NCBI GenBank assembly: GCA_934408585.1
Contig: CAKRVA010000005.1
Span: forward strand, 85,880-149,879
Reading direction: 5' to 3'
Length of the DNA: 64,000 nucleotides
Source: an uncultured Lachnospiraceae bacterium
Lineage (GTDB): Bacteria > Bacillota > Clostridia > Lachnospirales > Lachnospiraceae
How positions within the stretch are numbered: position 1 is the stretch's first letter; each line of letters starts with the position of its first letter. Under the pieces are notes generated by a model. The model was given only the letters and a program-made list of their open reading frames with translations. It did not search any database and was not told the DNA's origin. Shown piece after piece: positions 15,686-24,950 of this stretch. The translations under genes were made by a program, and so were the position numbers.

Positions 15686-16859
15686 GTAATTCTTTTAATG
15701 GTTTATTAAATTTTTTTCTGGTAATTTCAACAATTCCAAGTACCGTCATATCAACGACACGGCATCTGCACCTGTCTTCCTGCAAATAAGCATCCAATGT
15801 CTGCAAAAGCTCTGTCTTATGATCCGGTTCTTCCATATTGATAAAATCAACCATAATCATTCCCATACAATTCCGCAGTCTGAGTTGTCGTGCAATTTCA
15901 CGTGCTGCTTCGAGATTCGTCTGATATGCAACCTGCTCTTTATTCTTTCCTTTTTGATTGCTGCCCTTTCCCGAATTTACGTCAATTACTGTCATGGCTT
16001 CTGTCGGTTCAATAATAAGGAAACCACCTCCCGGAAGCCATACATGTTTCTCTAGTGCCTGCTGCAAATGTGTTTTCAGGGAATATAATTTTTCCAATGG
16101 ATATTCCGGATCCTGATAAAACTGGATTCTTTCTGCCGGGAAGTTTTCCAGCAGTTCCTGATAATACCCTTCCTTTTCCGTAATAATCTTTTCGTAGCTC
16201 TCCTGTGGAATTCCTTCTATATAAGTTAAATATTCCGGTTTCGCATGATATACACAGGAATAAACATTTCGATACGCCGCAGTTTCCTTTATTATTTTTG
16301 CTACGGAAACAAACTTTTCCATTTCCGTTAAAACAGGTGAAAATTCTGAAAGCTGCTCTACATTTGTTCTTATAGTAAAACCAAATTCCCGGCGACCTTC
16401 CACCGGATGCTTTGATAATTCTTCTTTTACTTCTTTTTTCTTCTCTTTCGAAAGCTTATTGGAATAGGAAAATCCATTCCCATAAAGATGGCAAATCACA
16501 TATTGACCAACCAAGTCTATGCTTTTGTTTACTGCAGCAGGTAGTTTCTTGTCATGACCCATTCGGTCAATCTGTACCAACAGTTCATCTCCCTGCTTCA
16601 ACATACCCTCAAAATCACGATTCAGCAAATAAACCGGCTTATCCTTCTTTAAAGGTAAAAATACATTCTTTCCGGATGCAATCGATACAAATGCTGCATT
16701 GATTCCTTTTACAACTTCCTGTACCCGTCCAACATAAATATTTCCAACGATATCATTTTCCGACGGTTTCGGAAATACCTGGAACGCTTCCGGTTGTGTT
16801 TTTCCTATCAAGGTGATTAATATGGAATTTTTAATTTCTGTAATAACTACTTTTCCCAT
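15666..16859 (-). CDS. Ribonuclease E/G family endoribonuclease, short form
   Basis: Single-strand-specific endoribonuclease of the RNase E/G family. An S1-like domain (about 36-110) is followed by the RNase H-like and DNase I-like catalytic regions; the metal-binding aspartates D293 (TVIDVNSGKG) and D338 (MIMVDFINM) match D303 and D346 of E. coli RNase E. The protein ends at residue 397, just after the GIVEITRKK segment, so the Zn-link cysteines (CPxCxG) and the small domain of RNase G are absent. It overlaps the upstream TIGR03936 gene by 13 bp. Confidence 0.9.
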   Translation of the reverse strand: MGKVVITEIKNSILITLIGKTQPEAFQVFPKPSENDIVGNIYVGRVQEVVKGINAAFVSIASGKNVFLPLKKDKPVYLLNRDFEGMLKQGDELLVQIDRMGHDKKLPAAVNKSIDLVGQYVICHLYGNGFSYSNKLSKEKKKEVKEELSKHPVEGRREFGFTIRTNVEQLSEFSPVLTEMEKFVSVAKIIKETAAYRNVYSCVYHAKPEYLTYIEGIPQESYEKIITEKEGYYQELLENFPAERIQFYQDPEYPLEKLYSLKTHLQQALEKHVWLPGGGFLIIEPTEAMTVIDVNSGKGSNQKGKNKEQVAYQTNLEAAREIARQLRLRNCMGMIMVDFINMEEPDHKTELLQTLDAYLQEDRCRCRVVDMTVLGIVEITRKKFNKPLKELLDINDI

Positions 16860-17560
16860 AATAAAGGCTGAAGCTTCCCTTCTATCTCCTGATATGTTTC
16901 TATCCGATGTACTTTAAAGCTAAATGGCGGCAGTTCGTAATTTATGGATTGACAGAAGCATTCCAGCACAAACGATGGCTTTATGTTTCCGCCGCTGCTT
17001 GCATTGAGCTTCATATAAATACGCCTTTTTTTCTCTTCATCTGCTTTTTGCAGGCTGTCTTCCCGTATCTCCAGCTCATAAATGCTTTCTTTCAGATTAA
17101 TTTCCCGATGCCCGCGTTTTGTTTCTTTTTCGACCATAATCTCCGGTTGCTTATAGAATTCCAGCAGATTTTCATAAAAATGTTCCGGCAAAGAAATACT
17201 CTCGTCAATCGTTACATAATAGGACGCTGCGACAACACTTGCCATTGCATTTCCTGCATCATCAGGAAGCACTATGACATCAAGAATATCCACACCATCC
17301 ACCATAACACTTTGCAGATCTTTTTTCAGCTGCTCCGTTGATTCGAAACGATTTACTTCTATATCAAAATATTCTCCATTGCTGGTATGTCCCACCGATA
17401 AGGGTGCCGCGAAAGACATTTTCTGATGAGGGGAAAAACCCTCGGAATAAGCAATATCTATTTTTGCACGACGAATCGCTTTTTGAAAATAACGCATCAC
17501 ATCCAGATGCCCGATAAAACGGACCGGACCGTATTTGGAAAATTTTATTCGAACTCTCAT
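16847..17560 (-). CDS. TIGR03936 family radical SAM-associated protein (DUF2344)
   Basis: A 237-residue protein starting MRVRIKFSKYGPVRFIGHLDVMRYFQKAIRRA, the signature opening of the DUF2344/TIGR03936 family, which is found beside or fused to a radical SAM partner. Here the partner lies immediately upstream (2 bp). The C-terminal half carries NLKESIYELEI and the RIETYQE tail. Its biochemical role is not known to me. The pair with the following RNase gene is conserved in Clostridia. Confidence 0.9.
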   Translation of the reverse strand: MRVRIKFSKYGPVRFIGHLDVMRYFQKAIRRAKIDIAYSEGFSPHQKMSFAAPLSVGHTSNGEYFDIEVNRFESTEQLKKDLQSVMVDGVDILDVIVLPDDAGNAMASVVAASYYVTIDESISLPEHFYENLLEFYKQPEIMVEKETKRGHREINLKESIYELEIREDSLQKADEEKKRRIYMKLNASSGGNIKPSFVLECFCQSINYELPPFSFKVHRIETYQEIEGKLQPLLWEK

Positions 17561-17562
17561 CC

Positions 17563-19452
17563 TTACATTTCCTCCTTTGCAGGAGACTTTCTATCTTCAA
17601 AGCAGATGCCACATCCATACTTTGCAGCTCCACATCCATTACATTGCTGTTTACAGTTTGGAGTAACCATCTCTTTTTGCGCATTTTTCCATTCCCTGAG
17701 AAGAAACGCTTTTGTCACACCGCAATCAATAAAGTCCCATGGAAAAATTTCATCTTCACTCCGCTCACGCGTTGTATAAAAGTCTGGGTCAATTCCACAT
17801 TCTTCAAATGTTTCAAGCCATACATCATGATGATAATATTCACTCCATGCATCATAAATACAACCCTTTTTATACGCACGCAGCACCACTTCATTCAGAC
17901 GTCTGTCGCCTCGTGCCATAACGCTTTCCAGAACACTCACATCTGCTTCATGCCAGTTATACTTAATGCTCTTCTGGTTTAATTGGCTTATAATGGAGGT
18001 TCTTGTCAAGTAAGCCTTGTCCAGAAACTGTTCCTTCGTACATTGTGGTGCCCACTGAAACGGTGTAAACGGTTTCGGAATAAAAAATGATGTACTTGCC
18101 ACGATCTGTACCCGTCCGTTTCTCTTTTCCTTAGGAACCGTTTCATAGAATTCAGCTGCAATTTTATTACACAATTCCGCAATTCCACGGATATCGTCCT
18201 CGGTTTCAAACGGAAGTCCCAGCATAAAGTAAAGCTTTACTCTTGTCCATCCGCCCTCAAAAGCAAGATGTGCTCCATGTAAAATCACTTCTTCGGTAAG
18301 TCCCTTATTTATTACATTTCTAAGTCGCTGGCTTCCTGCTTCCGGTGCAAAGGTCAGACTACTCTTCTTGACATCCTGAACCTTATTCATGACGTCAAGT
18401 GAAAAAGCATCAATTCGAAGCGAAGGAAGCGAAATATTGACCTTACGCTCCTCGCATTCCTTCATCAGAAAATCAAGTAATTCCGGAAGCTTGGAATAAT
18501 CACTGGAACTTAAAGAGCTTAAGGAAATTTCTTCATGTCCGGTGCTGTCAAGCAGTTTTATTGCCTTATCTTCCAGATACTCCAGACTTCTTTCCCGTAC
18601 CGGACGATATAACTGTCCTGCCTGACAGAAACGGCATCCACGGATACATCCTCTTTGAATTTCCAGAACCACACGGTCCTGGGTTACTTTAATAAACGGA
18701 ACGACCTGTTTTTCCGGATAAAAGGTATCGGAAACATCCTTAACGAGTTCCTTCTCTATCGTCTCGGGAATCCCCTCTGCAAGTGCCCTGCGTCCTTTGA
18801 TGGTGCCATCTTCAAAATACTCGACTTCATAGAGTGACGGAACATACATCCCCGGAATTTTTGCTACAAGAACCAGAAATTCCTTTCTGGATTTTCCCTG
18901 CTCCCTGCATTGCTCATACAAATCCAGAAGTTCCCGGTAACGTGTTTCCCCTTCTCCAATGTAAAACAAATCAAAGAAGTCACAAATCGGTTCCGGATTA
19001 TAAGTACAGGGACCACCGCCAATTACAATCGGGTCATCATTACCACGGTCTTTTGCAAGCAGCGGTATTCCGGACAAATCCAATATCTGTAATATATTGG
19101 TATAACACATTTCAAATTGAATGGTAATGCCCAAAAAATCAAAATCTTTAATGTTATCCTGGGATTCCAGTGCAAACAGTGGGATATTCTTTTCACGCAT
19201 AATTTTATCCAAATCCACCCATGGAGAATAAACACGTTCACACCATACATCAGAAAAAGAATTCAGCATATCATAAATAATCTGGATTCCCAGATGCGAC
19301 ATCCCGATTTCATACACATCCGGAAAGCACATGGCAAAACGGACTTTTACCTCTTCCGGATTTTTCATTATTGCATTTACTTCATTTCCGATATAGCGTG
19401 CAGGCTTTTCCACCTGCATCAGAATATCGTCACTTAACGCCAGCTTCCTCAT
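17563..19452 (-). CDS. TIGR03960 family B12-binding/radical SAM protein
   Basis: A 629-residue radical SAM enzyme. The N-terminal region (about 50-200) resembles a B12-binding fold (VRFAMCFPDVYEIGMSHLGIQII), the radical SAM core carries CIRGCRFC (CxxxCxxC for the [4Fe-4S] cluster), and the end has extra cysteines (CKQQCNGCG...CGICFE). Substrate unknown. The start is set at MRKLALSD; upstream in-frame codons overlap the preceding gene further. It overlaps that gene by 23 bp. Confidence 0.9.
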   Translation of the reverse strand: MRKLALSDDILMQVEKPARYIGNEVNAIMKNPEEVKVRFAMCFPDVYEIGMSHLGIQIIYDMLNSFSDVWCERVYSPWVDLDKIMREKNIPLFALESQDNIKDFDFLGITIQFEMCYTNILQILDLSGIPLLAKDRGNDDPIVIGGGPCTYNPEPICDFFDLFYIGEGETRYRELLDLYEQCREQGKSRKEFLVLVAKIPGMYVPSLYEVEYFEDGTIKGRRALAEGIPETIEKELVKDVSDTFYPEKQVVPFIKVTQDRVVLEIQRGCIRGCRFCQAGQLYRPVRERSLEYLEDKAIKLLDSTGHEEISLSSLSSSDYSKLPELLDFLMKECEERKVNISLPSLRIDAFSLDVMNKVQDVKKSSLTFAPEAGSQRLRNVINKGLTEEVILHGAHLAFEGGWTRVKLYFMLGLPFETEDDIRGIAELCNKIAAEFYETVPKEKRNGRVQIVASTSFFIPKPFTPFQWAPQCTKEQFLDKAYLTRTSIISQLNQKSIKYNWHEADVSVLESVMARGDRRLNEVVLRAYKKGCIYDAWSEYYHHDVWLETFEECGIDPDFYTTRERSEDEIFPWDFIDCGVTKAFLLREWKNAQKEMVTPNCKQQCNGCGAAKYGCGICFEDRKSPAKEEM

Positions 19453-19804
19453 TGAAATACATAATCCTTCCATTATTGATAAGCTGTTCCACGGAAACGG
19501 TTCGTGTAATTTCATCAATCACACGCGCTGCATCAATTCCCCGGTACTGCATATCCATCTTTTGAAAAACAACAAAGCCACCCAATAAGCAAAGTGCACC
19601 TAAAATACGAAAACGTAGTCCTCGAAATCCAGTCGAGGGAACACAGGATTCTCTACTATGTGTACTTTCCATGGATGACTTTACCGGTATTCCTAAAATT
19701 CGTTGTCGGTCTTCCATCAGTTGATGATTTTTCTGACTTTCCATCCGAATTTCCCGTAACAACTCCAACTTTTTCTCTGTATTCATCTCTACCCATTGTC
19801 CCAT
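19430..19804 (-). CDS. Hypothetical single-pass membrane protein
   Basis: A 124-residue protein with a charged N-terminus likely to form a helix (KLELLREIRMESQKNHQLMEDRQRI), a Ser/Gly-rich middle, one membrane segment at about residues 68-82 (LGALCLLGGFVVF) and a short outer domain. I do not recognise a family. It overlaps the TIGR03960 gene by 23 bp and may be co-translated. A second possible start lies 6 codons in. Confidence 0.55.
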   Translation of the reverse strand: MGQWVEMNTEKKLELLREIRMESQKNHQLMEDRQRILGIPVKSSMESTHSRESCVPSTGFRGLRFRILGALCLLGGFVVFQKMDMQYRGIDAARVIDEITRTVSVEQLINNGRIMYFNEEAGVK

Positions 19805-19847
19805 ATGTTTTTTCTCTTATACATATGACAATGAAGCAGAAAAAATA

Positions 19848-21134
19848 CTATCTCTTATCAAGCTCTTCCGTAATTTCTTCCCATGTAACGCCCCTCTCTA
19901 CCATTAATACCATCATATGGTAAAGAAAGTCTGCAATTTCATACTTGATTTCATTTGCATTTGGATTTTTGGCTGCAATTACAATTTCAGTTGCCTCTTC
20001 TCCAAGCTTTTTGAGAATCTTATCAATTCCTTTATCAAACAGATAATTGGTATAGGAGCCTTCCTTCGGATGAACCTTTCTGTCTTTAATGACATTTAAC
20101 ACAGATTCAAAAACAAGCAATGGATTTGACTCCGTATATTCTTTTTTCATAATTTCATTAAAAAAGCAACTGTAATTTCCGGTATGGCATGCTGCTCCAA
20201 CCTGGGAAACCTTTGCAAGAATCGTGTCCTTATCACAGTCAGCTTTCATTTCCATAACATACTGATAATGACCGCTTGTTTCCCCTTTCAGCCACTGACT
20301 CTGCCGGCTGCGGCTAAAGTAGTTCATACGACCGCTTTTTAAGGTGTTCCGATATGCTTCCTCATTCATGTATGCCATCATCAGGACTTCCTGCGTTTTG
20401 TAATCCTGTACCACGACCGGAACAAGTCCATCGCTGTTTTTCTTCAGTTCGTCCCACGGAATTTCCGGTTCAAATGTATGTACCTCTATTCCGTTTTCTG
20501 CGCACAAATCCTTGATATCATTTAATTCTTTCGCATTCTCATTGATGGCGGGACCGGTAACACCCATAACACAGGAAAAGGACAGAAGCTCCATGATTTT
20601 ATCAAGTGACACTTCCGGTAAAGTAACAATTAACGGAAGCTTGCAGATTTCCACAGCCTGTTTAATCGTCTTCTCATGAACCAGAATAACTTCATCCACG
20701 TAGCTGGAAAGGATTTCCCCGTTCTTTTCAATTTCAGATGCTTCTGCGATACATGCTACAATTTTTTCTTTTCCAAATTTATCGGAAACCTCTTTTGTAA
20801 TTTCAATATTTCCTTCTTTGGAGTAATTTAATGCCGCTTTCATGCATCCGGCATACAGAAGCTTTTTTATATCTTCCATACGCTTTACATTTCCTGCTCC
20901 GATTACCGGAATATTTGCCTGATTACAAATTTCCTTTAAAACATCAAGTGCTGCTTCATGAGTCGCATCATCATAAGATAAATCAAATACAAGCAGTTCG
21001 TCTGCATTACAATCACTATAATATTTGGCTAGTTCTACCGGTTCTTCACTTAATACCGTGTTATTTTGAAAACCGGCAACCGCCTTTCCTTCTTTCAAGT
21101 AGATACATGGTATGAATTTCTTATATGTATTCAT
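19848..21134 (-). CDS. hisIE: HisIE with N-terminal HisF-like domain
   Basis: A 428-residue three-part protein. Residues about 1-210 resemble HisF/HisA (MNTYKKFIPCIYLKEGKAV..ELLVFDLSYDD..IPVIGAGNVKRMEDIKKLLYAG), residues about 225-335 are HisI (phosphoribosyl-AMP cyclohydrolase: DCDKDTILAKV, ACHTG..SCF), and from about 340 on HisE (phosphoribosyl-ATP pyrophosphatase: LGEEATEIVIAAKN). HisI and HisE catalyse steps 2-3 of histidine synthesis. In the HisF-like part the catalytic D11 position is Y12 and the D130 position is not Asp. The ATG at 21134 follows a TTG and has AAGGAAG upstream. Confidence 0.9.
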   Translation of the reverse strand: MNTYKKFIPCIYLKEGKAVAGFQNNTVLSEEPVELAKYYSDCNADELLVFDLSYDDATHEAALDVLKEICNQANIPVIGAGNVKRMEDIKKLLYAGCMKAALNYSKEGNIEITKEVSDKFGKEKIVACIAEASEIEKNGEILSSYVDEVILVHEKTIKQAVEICKLPLIVTLPEVSLDKIMELLSFSCVMGVTGPAINENAKELNDIKDLCAENGIEVHTFEPEIPWDELKKNSDGLVPVVVQDYKTQEVLMMAYMNEEAYRNTLKSGRMNYFSRSRQSQWLKGETSGHYQYVMEMKADCDKDTILAKVSQVGAACHTGNYSCFFNEIMKKEYTESNPLLVFESVLNVIKDRKVHPKEGSYTNYLFDKGIDKILKKLGEEATEIVIAAKNPNANEIKYEIADFLYHMMVLMVERGVTWEEITEELDKR

Positions 21135-21139
21135 CAAAT

Positions 21140-21727
21140 CTATAAGCTTCCTTTCGTACTTAAAACCTCTGTAATTCTTGTGTCCTTGGAAGACGCCTCA
21201 TCCAGTGCTTTCGCAAAAGCCTTAAAAATTGCTTCAATCATATGGTGTGCATTGATTCCATCCAGCATTTTAATATGCAGATTCATTCCTGATGTATAAG
21301 ACACTGCGTAAAAGAACTCACGGACAAGCTCTGTATCAAATTCTCCCACCATCGGTGCATGAAATGTACAATCAAAGTTAAAATACGGTCTTCCTCCCAA
21401 ATCAACCGCACAAAGGCACAATGCATCGTCCATTGGTAAAATACAGGAGCCAAACCGCTTGATGGATACCTTATCCCCTAAAGCTTCCTTTATGGCGTTT
21501 CCAAGCACAATACCGGTGTCCTCCACGGTATGATGTCCGTCCACATGTAAATCTCCCTTTACCAGAACATCCAGATCAAAAAAACCATGTCTGGAAAATC
21601 CCTCCAGCATATGATCAAAGAATCCGATTCCGGTAGAAATCTCTGATTTGCCGGTTCCATCCAGGTTCAAAGAAATCTTGATATCCGTTTCTTTTGTCTG
21701 TCTTTTTACGCTTGCACTTCTCCCCAT
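21140..21727 (-). CDS. hisB: Imidazoleglycerol-phosphate dehydratase HisB
   Basis: Dehydrates imidazoleglycerol phosphate in histidine synthesis. The 195-residue monofunctional form has the Mn-binding motifs GFFDHMLEGFSRHG, DGHHTVEDTGI, and SGMNLHIKMLDGINAHHMIEAIFKA. The ATG at 21725-21727 has AAGAGGTG upstream, so it is preferred to an in-frame GTG three codons before. 5 bp before hisIE. Confidence 0.95.
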   Translation of the reverse strand: MGRSASVKRQTKETDIKISLNLDGTGKSEISTGIGFFDHMLEGFSRHGFFDLDVLVKGDLHVDGHHTVEDTGIVLGNAIKEALGDKVSIKRFGSCILPMDDALCLCAVDLGGRPYFNFDCTFHAPMVGEFDTELVREFFYAVSYTSGMNLHIKMLDGINAHHMIEAIFKAFAKALDEASSKDTRITEVLSTKGSL

Positions 21728-21739
21728 GATTTTCACCTC

Positions 21740-23038
21740 TTACTTGCTCTCTTCAAATCTAACTTTAATCGAATTTGCATGTGCGGTCAATCCCTCTTTT
21801 TCTGCAAAAAGTTCAATTTCCTTATGAACTGCCTGTAATGCATCTTTCGAATAAGAAATAATACTCGTTTTTTTCAGGAAATCATCGACATTAAGCGGCG
21901 AGAAAAATCTTGCAGTTCCGTTTGTCGGAAGAATATGATTCGGTCCTGCAAAATAATCTCCCAAGGGTTCGGAAGAATACTCTCCAAGGAAAATAGCTCC
22001 GGCATTTTTTACCTTTGTCATGACTTCATACGGAGATTTCGTCAAAATTTCAAGATGCTCGGATGCAATTTCATTGACAGCATCAATTGCCTGCTCCATA
22101 TTTTCTGCCACAAAAATATAACCATAATTCTCCAGTGATTTGCAGATAATTTCTTTTCTGGAAAGAACATTGGTGAATGCATCCACTTCCCTGGAAACCT
22201 GTTGTGCCAGTTCTTCGCTCGTTGTTATTAAAATGGCACTTGCCATCTCATCATGCTCTGCCTGGGAAAGCAGATCCGCAGCAACAAATCTCGGATTTGC
22301 AGTTTCATCCGCAAGAACAAGAATTTCGCTCGGTCCTGCAATCGAGTCAATGCTTACATAACCAAAACATGCCTTCTTTGCCAGGGCAACAAAAATATTA
22401 CCGGGTCCTGTGATTTTGTCTACTTTCGGTATGGACTGTGTTCCAAATGCCATTGCCGCAATGGCCTGTGCGCCTCCTACTTTGTATATTTCATCCACCC
22501 CTGCAATATCTGCCGCAACGAGAGTCCCCGGATTCACCTTACCGTCTGCGGAAGGTGGTGTTGTCATAATGATTCTGGAAACCCCTGCTACCTTTGCAGG
22601 AATTACATTCATTAACACGCTGGATGGATAAGCTGCTTTTCCACCCGGAACATAAACTCCCGAAATGGAGATTGGCGTAATTTTCTGTCCCAGAATACTG
22701 CCATTATCGTCTGGAACAATCCAGCTGTTATGAAGCTGTTTCTGATGAAATTTACGAATGTTTTCTGCAGAATGTTTCATTGTGGCAACAAAGTCATCTT
22801 CCAGCTGCTCATAAGCTTCCTGGATTTCTTCTTTTGTTACACGGATTCTGTCTGCACTCATTTCACATTTATCGAATTTCATCGTGTACTCGAAAATAGC
22901 CTCATCCTTTCTCGTACGCACATCTTCGATAATGTCATTTACGGTTTTCTCATATTGAGAATAACTGTTAGGACTTCTTTTTAACAGACTCTCCAATAAA
23001 TTATTTTTTGTTTCATCCGTAAGTTTCACAATACGCAT
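21740..23038 (-). CDS. hisD: Histidinol dehydrogenase HisD
   Basis: Zn-dependent NAD enzyme for the last two steps of histidine synthesis. 432 residues with GVYVPGGKAAYPSSVLMNVIPAKVAG, the GPGNIFV motif, SEILVLAD and the C-terminal HILPTNGTARFFSPL. The ATG at 23038 lies 9 bp after GGGAGG. It stands between hisG and hisB. Confidence 0.96.
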   Translation of the reverse strand: MRIVKLTDETKNNLLESLLKRSPNSYSQYEKTVNDIIEDVRTRKDEAIFEYTMKFDKCEMSADRIRVTKEEIQEAYEQLEDDFVATMKHSAENIRKFHQKQLHNSWIVPDDNGSILGQKITPISISGVYVPGGKAAYPSSVLMNVIPAKVAGVSRIIMTTPPSADGKVNPGTLVAADIAGVDEIYKVGGAQAIAAMAFGTQSIPKVDKITGPGNIFVALAKKACFGYVSIDSIAGPSEILVLADETANPRFVAADLLSQAEHDEMASAILITTSEELAQQVSREVDAFTNVLSRKEIICKSLENYGYIFVAENMEQAIDAVNEIASEHLEILTKSPYEVMTKVKNAGAIFLGEYSSEPLGDYFAGPNHILPTNGTARFFSPLNVDDFLKKTSIISYSKDALQAVHKEIELFAEKEGLTAHANSIKVRFEESK

Positions 23039-23042
23039 TGCT

Positions 23043-23702
23043 TTATGCCTCCCGTTTTTCACATAATTGTTTCATTTTGGAAATTAAATCCTTGATACGT
23101 TCCGTTTCCATCTGCATGCTGACCTGATTTACAATCATTCGTGCGGAAAGCGGACAGATTTCTTCCAATACCTCAAGTCCGTTCTCCTTTAATGTAGAAC
23201 CGGTTTCCACAATATCTACAATCACATCGGACAATCCGACAATCGGACCAAGTTCTACGGAACCATTTAATTTGATAATATCGACGGTCTGATATTTTTT
23301 GTTATAAAAATAATCTCTGGCTATGACCGGATATTTGCTTGCAACACGAATTCTCTCATGATGCTGCAACAGTTCACGTGCTGATGCCGGTCCACAGACA
23401 CACATTCTGCATTTTCCAAAGCCCAGGTCAAGCACCTCATATACCCGTCTGTTTTCTTCTAAAATAGTATCCTTTCCGACAACACCGATATCTGCTGCTC
23501 CATACTCTACATACGTCGGTACATCCGGTCCCTTCGAGAGGAAAAATTTTAATTTCAATTCTTCATTGACAAAAATCAGTTTTCTGGTATTTTTATCTTT
23601 CATTTCTTCACAGGTAATGCCGATTTGTTCCAGCATTTCCAATGTTTTATTTGCAAGTCTGCCCTTTCCAAGCGCAAATGTTAAATATCTGTCTTCACTC
23701 AT
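23043..23702 (-). CDS. hisG: ATP phosphoribosyltransferase HisG, short form
   Basis: The first enzyme of histidine synthesis. The 219-residue short form (ALGKGRLANKTLEML, VVGKDTILEEN, DIVETGSTLKENGL) needs HisZ for activity and regulation, and hisZ is the next gene upstream. The start at 23702 has AGAAGG upstream; extending the frame would overlap hisZ. The gap to hisD is 4 bp. Confidence 0.95.
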   Translation of the reverse strand: MSEDRYLTFALGKGRLANKTLEMLEQIGITCEEMKDKNTRKLIFVNEELKLKFFLSKGPDVPTYVEYGAADIGVVGKDTILEENRRVYEVLDLGFGKCRMCVCGPASARELLQHHERIRVASKYPVIARDYFYNKKYQTVDIIKLNGSVELGPIVGLSDVIVDIVETGSTLKENGLEVLEEICPLSARMIVNQVSMQMETERIKDLISKMKQLCEKREA

Positions 23703-23724
23703 GATATAACCTTCTATCCCTTTC

Positions 23725-24852
23725 CTATTTCTGTTCTCCGTCTTTTTCCGGAATAAGTGCAACACGTTTTCCCTGCCTGCGCAGTTCCTGTGCCTGCTTT
23801 AATACATCCTCATAATGTTCTTTCTGATAAAAAAGCTTCTGAACCTCTGCTTTTTCCTCATATGTTCCATCCTGACGTTCCAAAGCAAGAAGAAGGTCAT
23901 CAATTACAACCACAAATCCGATTGCCGGTGCCTGTTTTCCAAAGTATCCAAGCAGTTCATCATAACGGCCACCCTTTACAATGGCATCTCCGACACCATA
24001 CGTATAGACTTTAAAAATCACTCCGGTATAATAATGATATTTACTCAGCATTCCAAGGTCAAATGATACATAACGTGCAACACCGTAAGAACATAATACT
24101 TCATATAAATCCTTAAGCCGTTGTATTGCTTTCTGAGAGCGCTTGTTATTTACCTGTTTTTCAGCCTCCGCAAGTGTATCCACATTACCAAACAAATCGG
24201 ATATCTTACTGATTTTTTCACGGGCTTCCGCAGTGATTCCACGTTCGCGAAGCAGCTCCTCTGCTCCAAACAGATTTTTATTTGATATCAGTTCACGCAA
24301 ATCATCCACGGTATCCTCCGGGATTCCAAACTCTTCACATATTCCCTTAAAGTATTCCACCTCTCCAATACTGACCTGAAAATCCTTCAAGCCGGCAGCT
24401 AATAAAGACTCCACAACAAGAGCAATTATTTCACCATCTGCTTCCACGGAACCATCATTCATCAGTTCTGCACCCATCTGGGTTACTTCCTTCAGCTTTC
24501 CCTGAAGATTGTTCGTATTTGTAAAGGTATTTCCCATATAGCAGAAACGAATCGGTGCAGACTCATCCATATAATACTTTGCTGCACATCTGGCTATCGA
24601 TGGTGTAAAGTCCGGGCGTAACACAAGCGTGTTTCCCTCTTTGTCAAAAAATTTATACAGTTCATTCGATGGCGTCGTTCCAATTTCCTTCGAAAATACA
24701 TCAAAGAATTCAAACGTCGGTGTCTGAATATCCTCATAGCCATAACCGTTCAGTTTTTCCTGAATTGCCTTTTCTGCTTTTAACTTTCCTGCAAATTCAT
24801 TTCCATAAATATCCCTTACCCCTTCCGGAGTATGTAATAATATATTTTTCAT
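23725..24852 (-). CDS. hisZ: ATP phosphoribosyltransferase regulatory subunit HisZ
   Basis: A class II aminoacyl-tRNA synthetase-like paralogue of HisRS that pairs with short HisG. Motifs seen: TPEGVRDIYGNEF, motif 2-like TLVLRPDFTPSIARC, and GGRYDELLGYFG. It is 375 residues with no anticodon-binding domain of true HisRS. The ATG at 24852 has AAGGGA upstream. First gene of the histidine operon, with a near-consensus promoter about 70 bp before. Confidence 0.94.
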   Translation of the reverse strand: MKNILLHTPEGVRDIYGNEFAGKLKAEKAIQEKLNGYGYEDIQTPTFEFFDVFSKEIGTTPSNELYKFFDKEGNTLVLRPDFTPSIARCAAKYYMDESAPIRFCYMGNTFTNTNNLQGKLKEVTQMGAELMNDGSVEADGEIIALVVESLLAAGLKDFQVSIGEVEYFKGICEEFGIPEDTVDDLRELISNKNLFGAEELLRERGITAEAREKISKISDLFGNVDTLAEAEKQVNNKRSQKAIQRLKDLYEVLCSYGVARYVSFDLGMLSKYHYYTGVIFKVYTYGVGDAIVKGGRYDELLGYFGKQAPAIGFVVVIDDLLLALERQDGTYEEKAEVQKLFYQKEHYEDVLKQAQELRRQGKRVALIPEKDGEQK

Positions 24853-24885
24853 CTGATTCCCTTTCACTTTAATATAGTAACGTGA

Positions 24886-24950
24886 TAATTCGGTAGCGAA
24901 TTACCATATAAAACTATTCGTAGTATACTAAAGGAAATTCCATTTGTCAA
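24886..24950 (-). promoter_or_regulatory. his operon promoter and leader inverted repeat
   Basis: Minus-strand TTGACA (24945-24950) and TATACT (24922-24927) with a 17-bp spacer, overlapping the end of recU. In the 5' UTR a perfect 7-bp inverted repeat (TAATTCG / CGAATTA, 24886-24892 and 24897-24903) could be an operator. No T-box-like structure is evident in the about 60-base leader. Confidence 0.7.

Noticed and set aside
16907..17341. A 144-residue plus-strand frame opposite the TIGR03936 gene
   Set aside because: No ribosome binding site, Phe/His-rich shadow composition and a conserved gene on the other strand.
24853..24946. T-box riboswitch before hisZ
   Set aside because: The leader is only about 60 bases and shows no T-box bulge or terminator/antiterminator pair.
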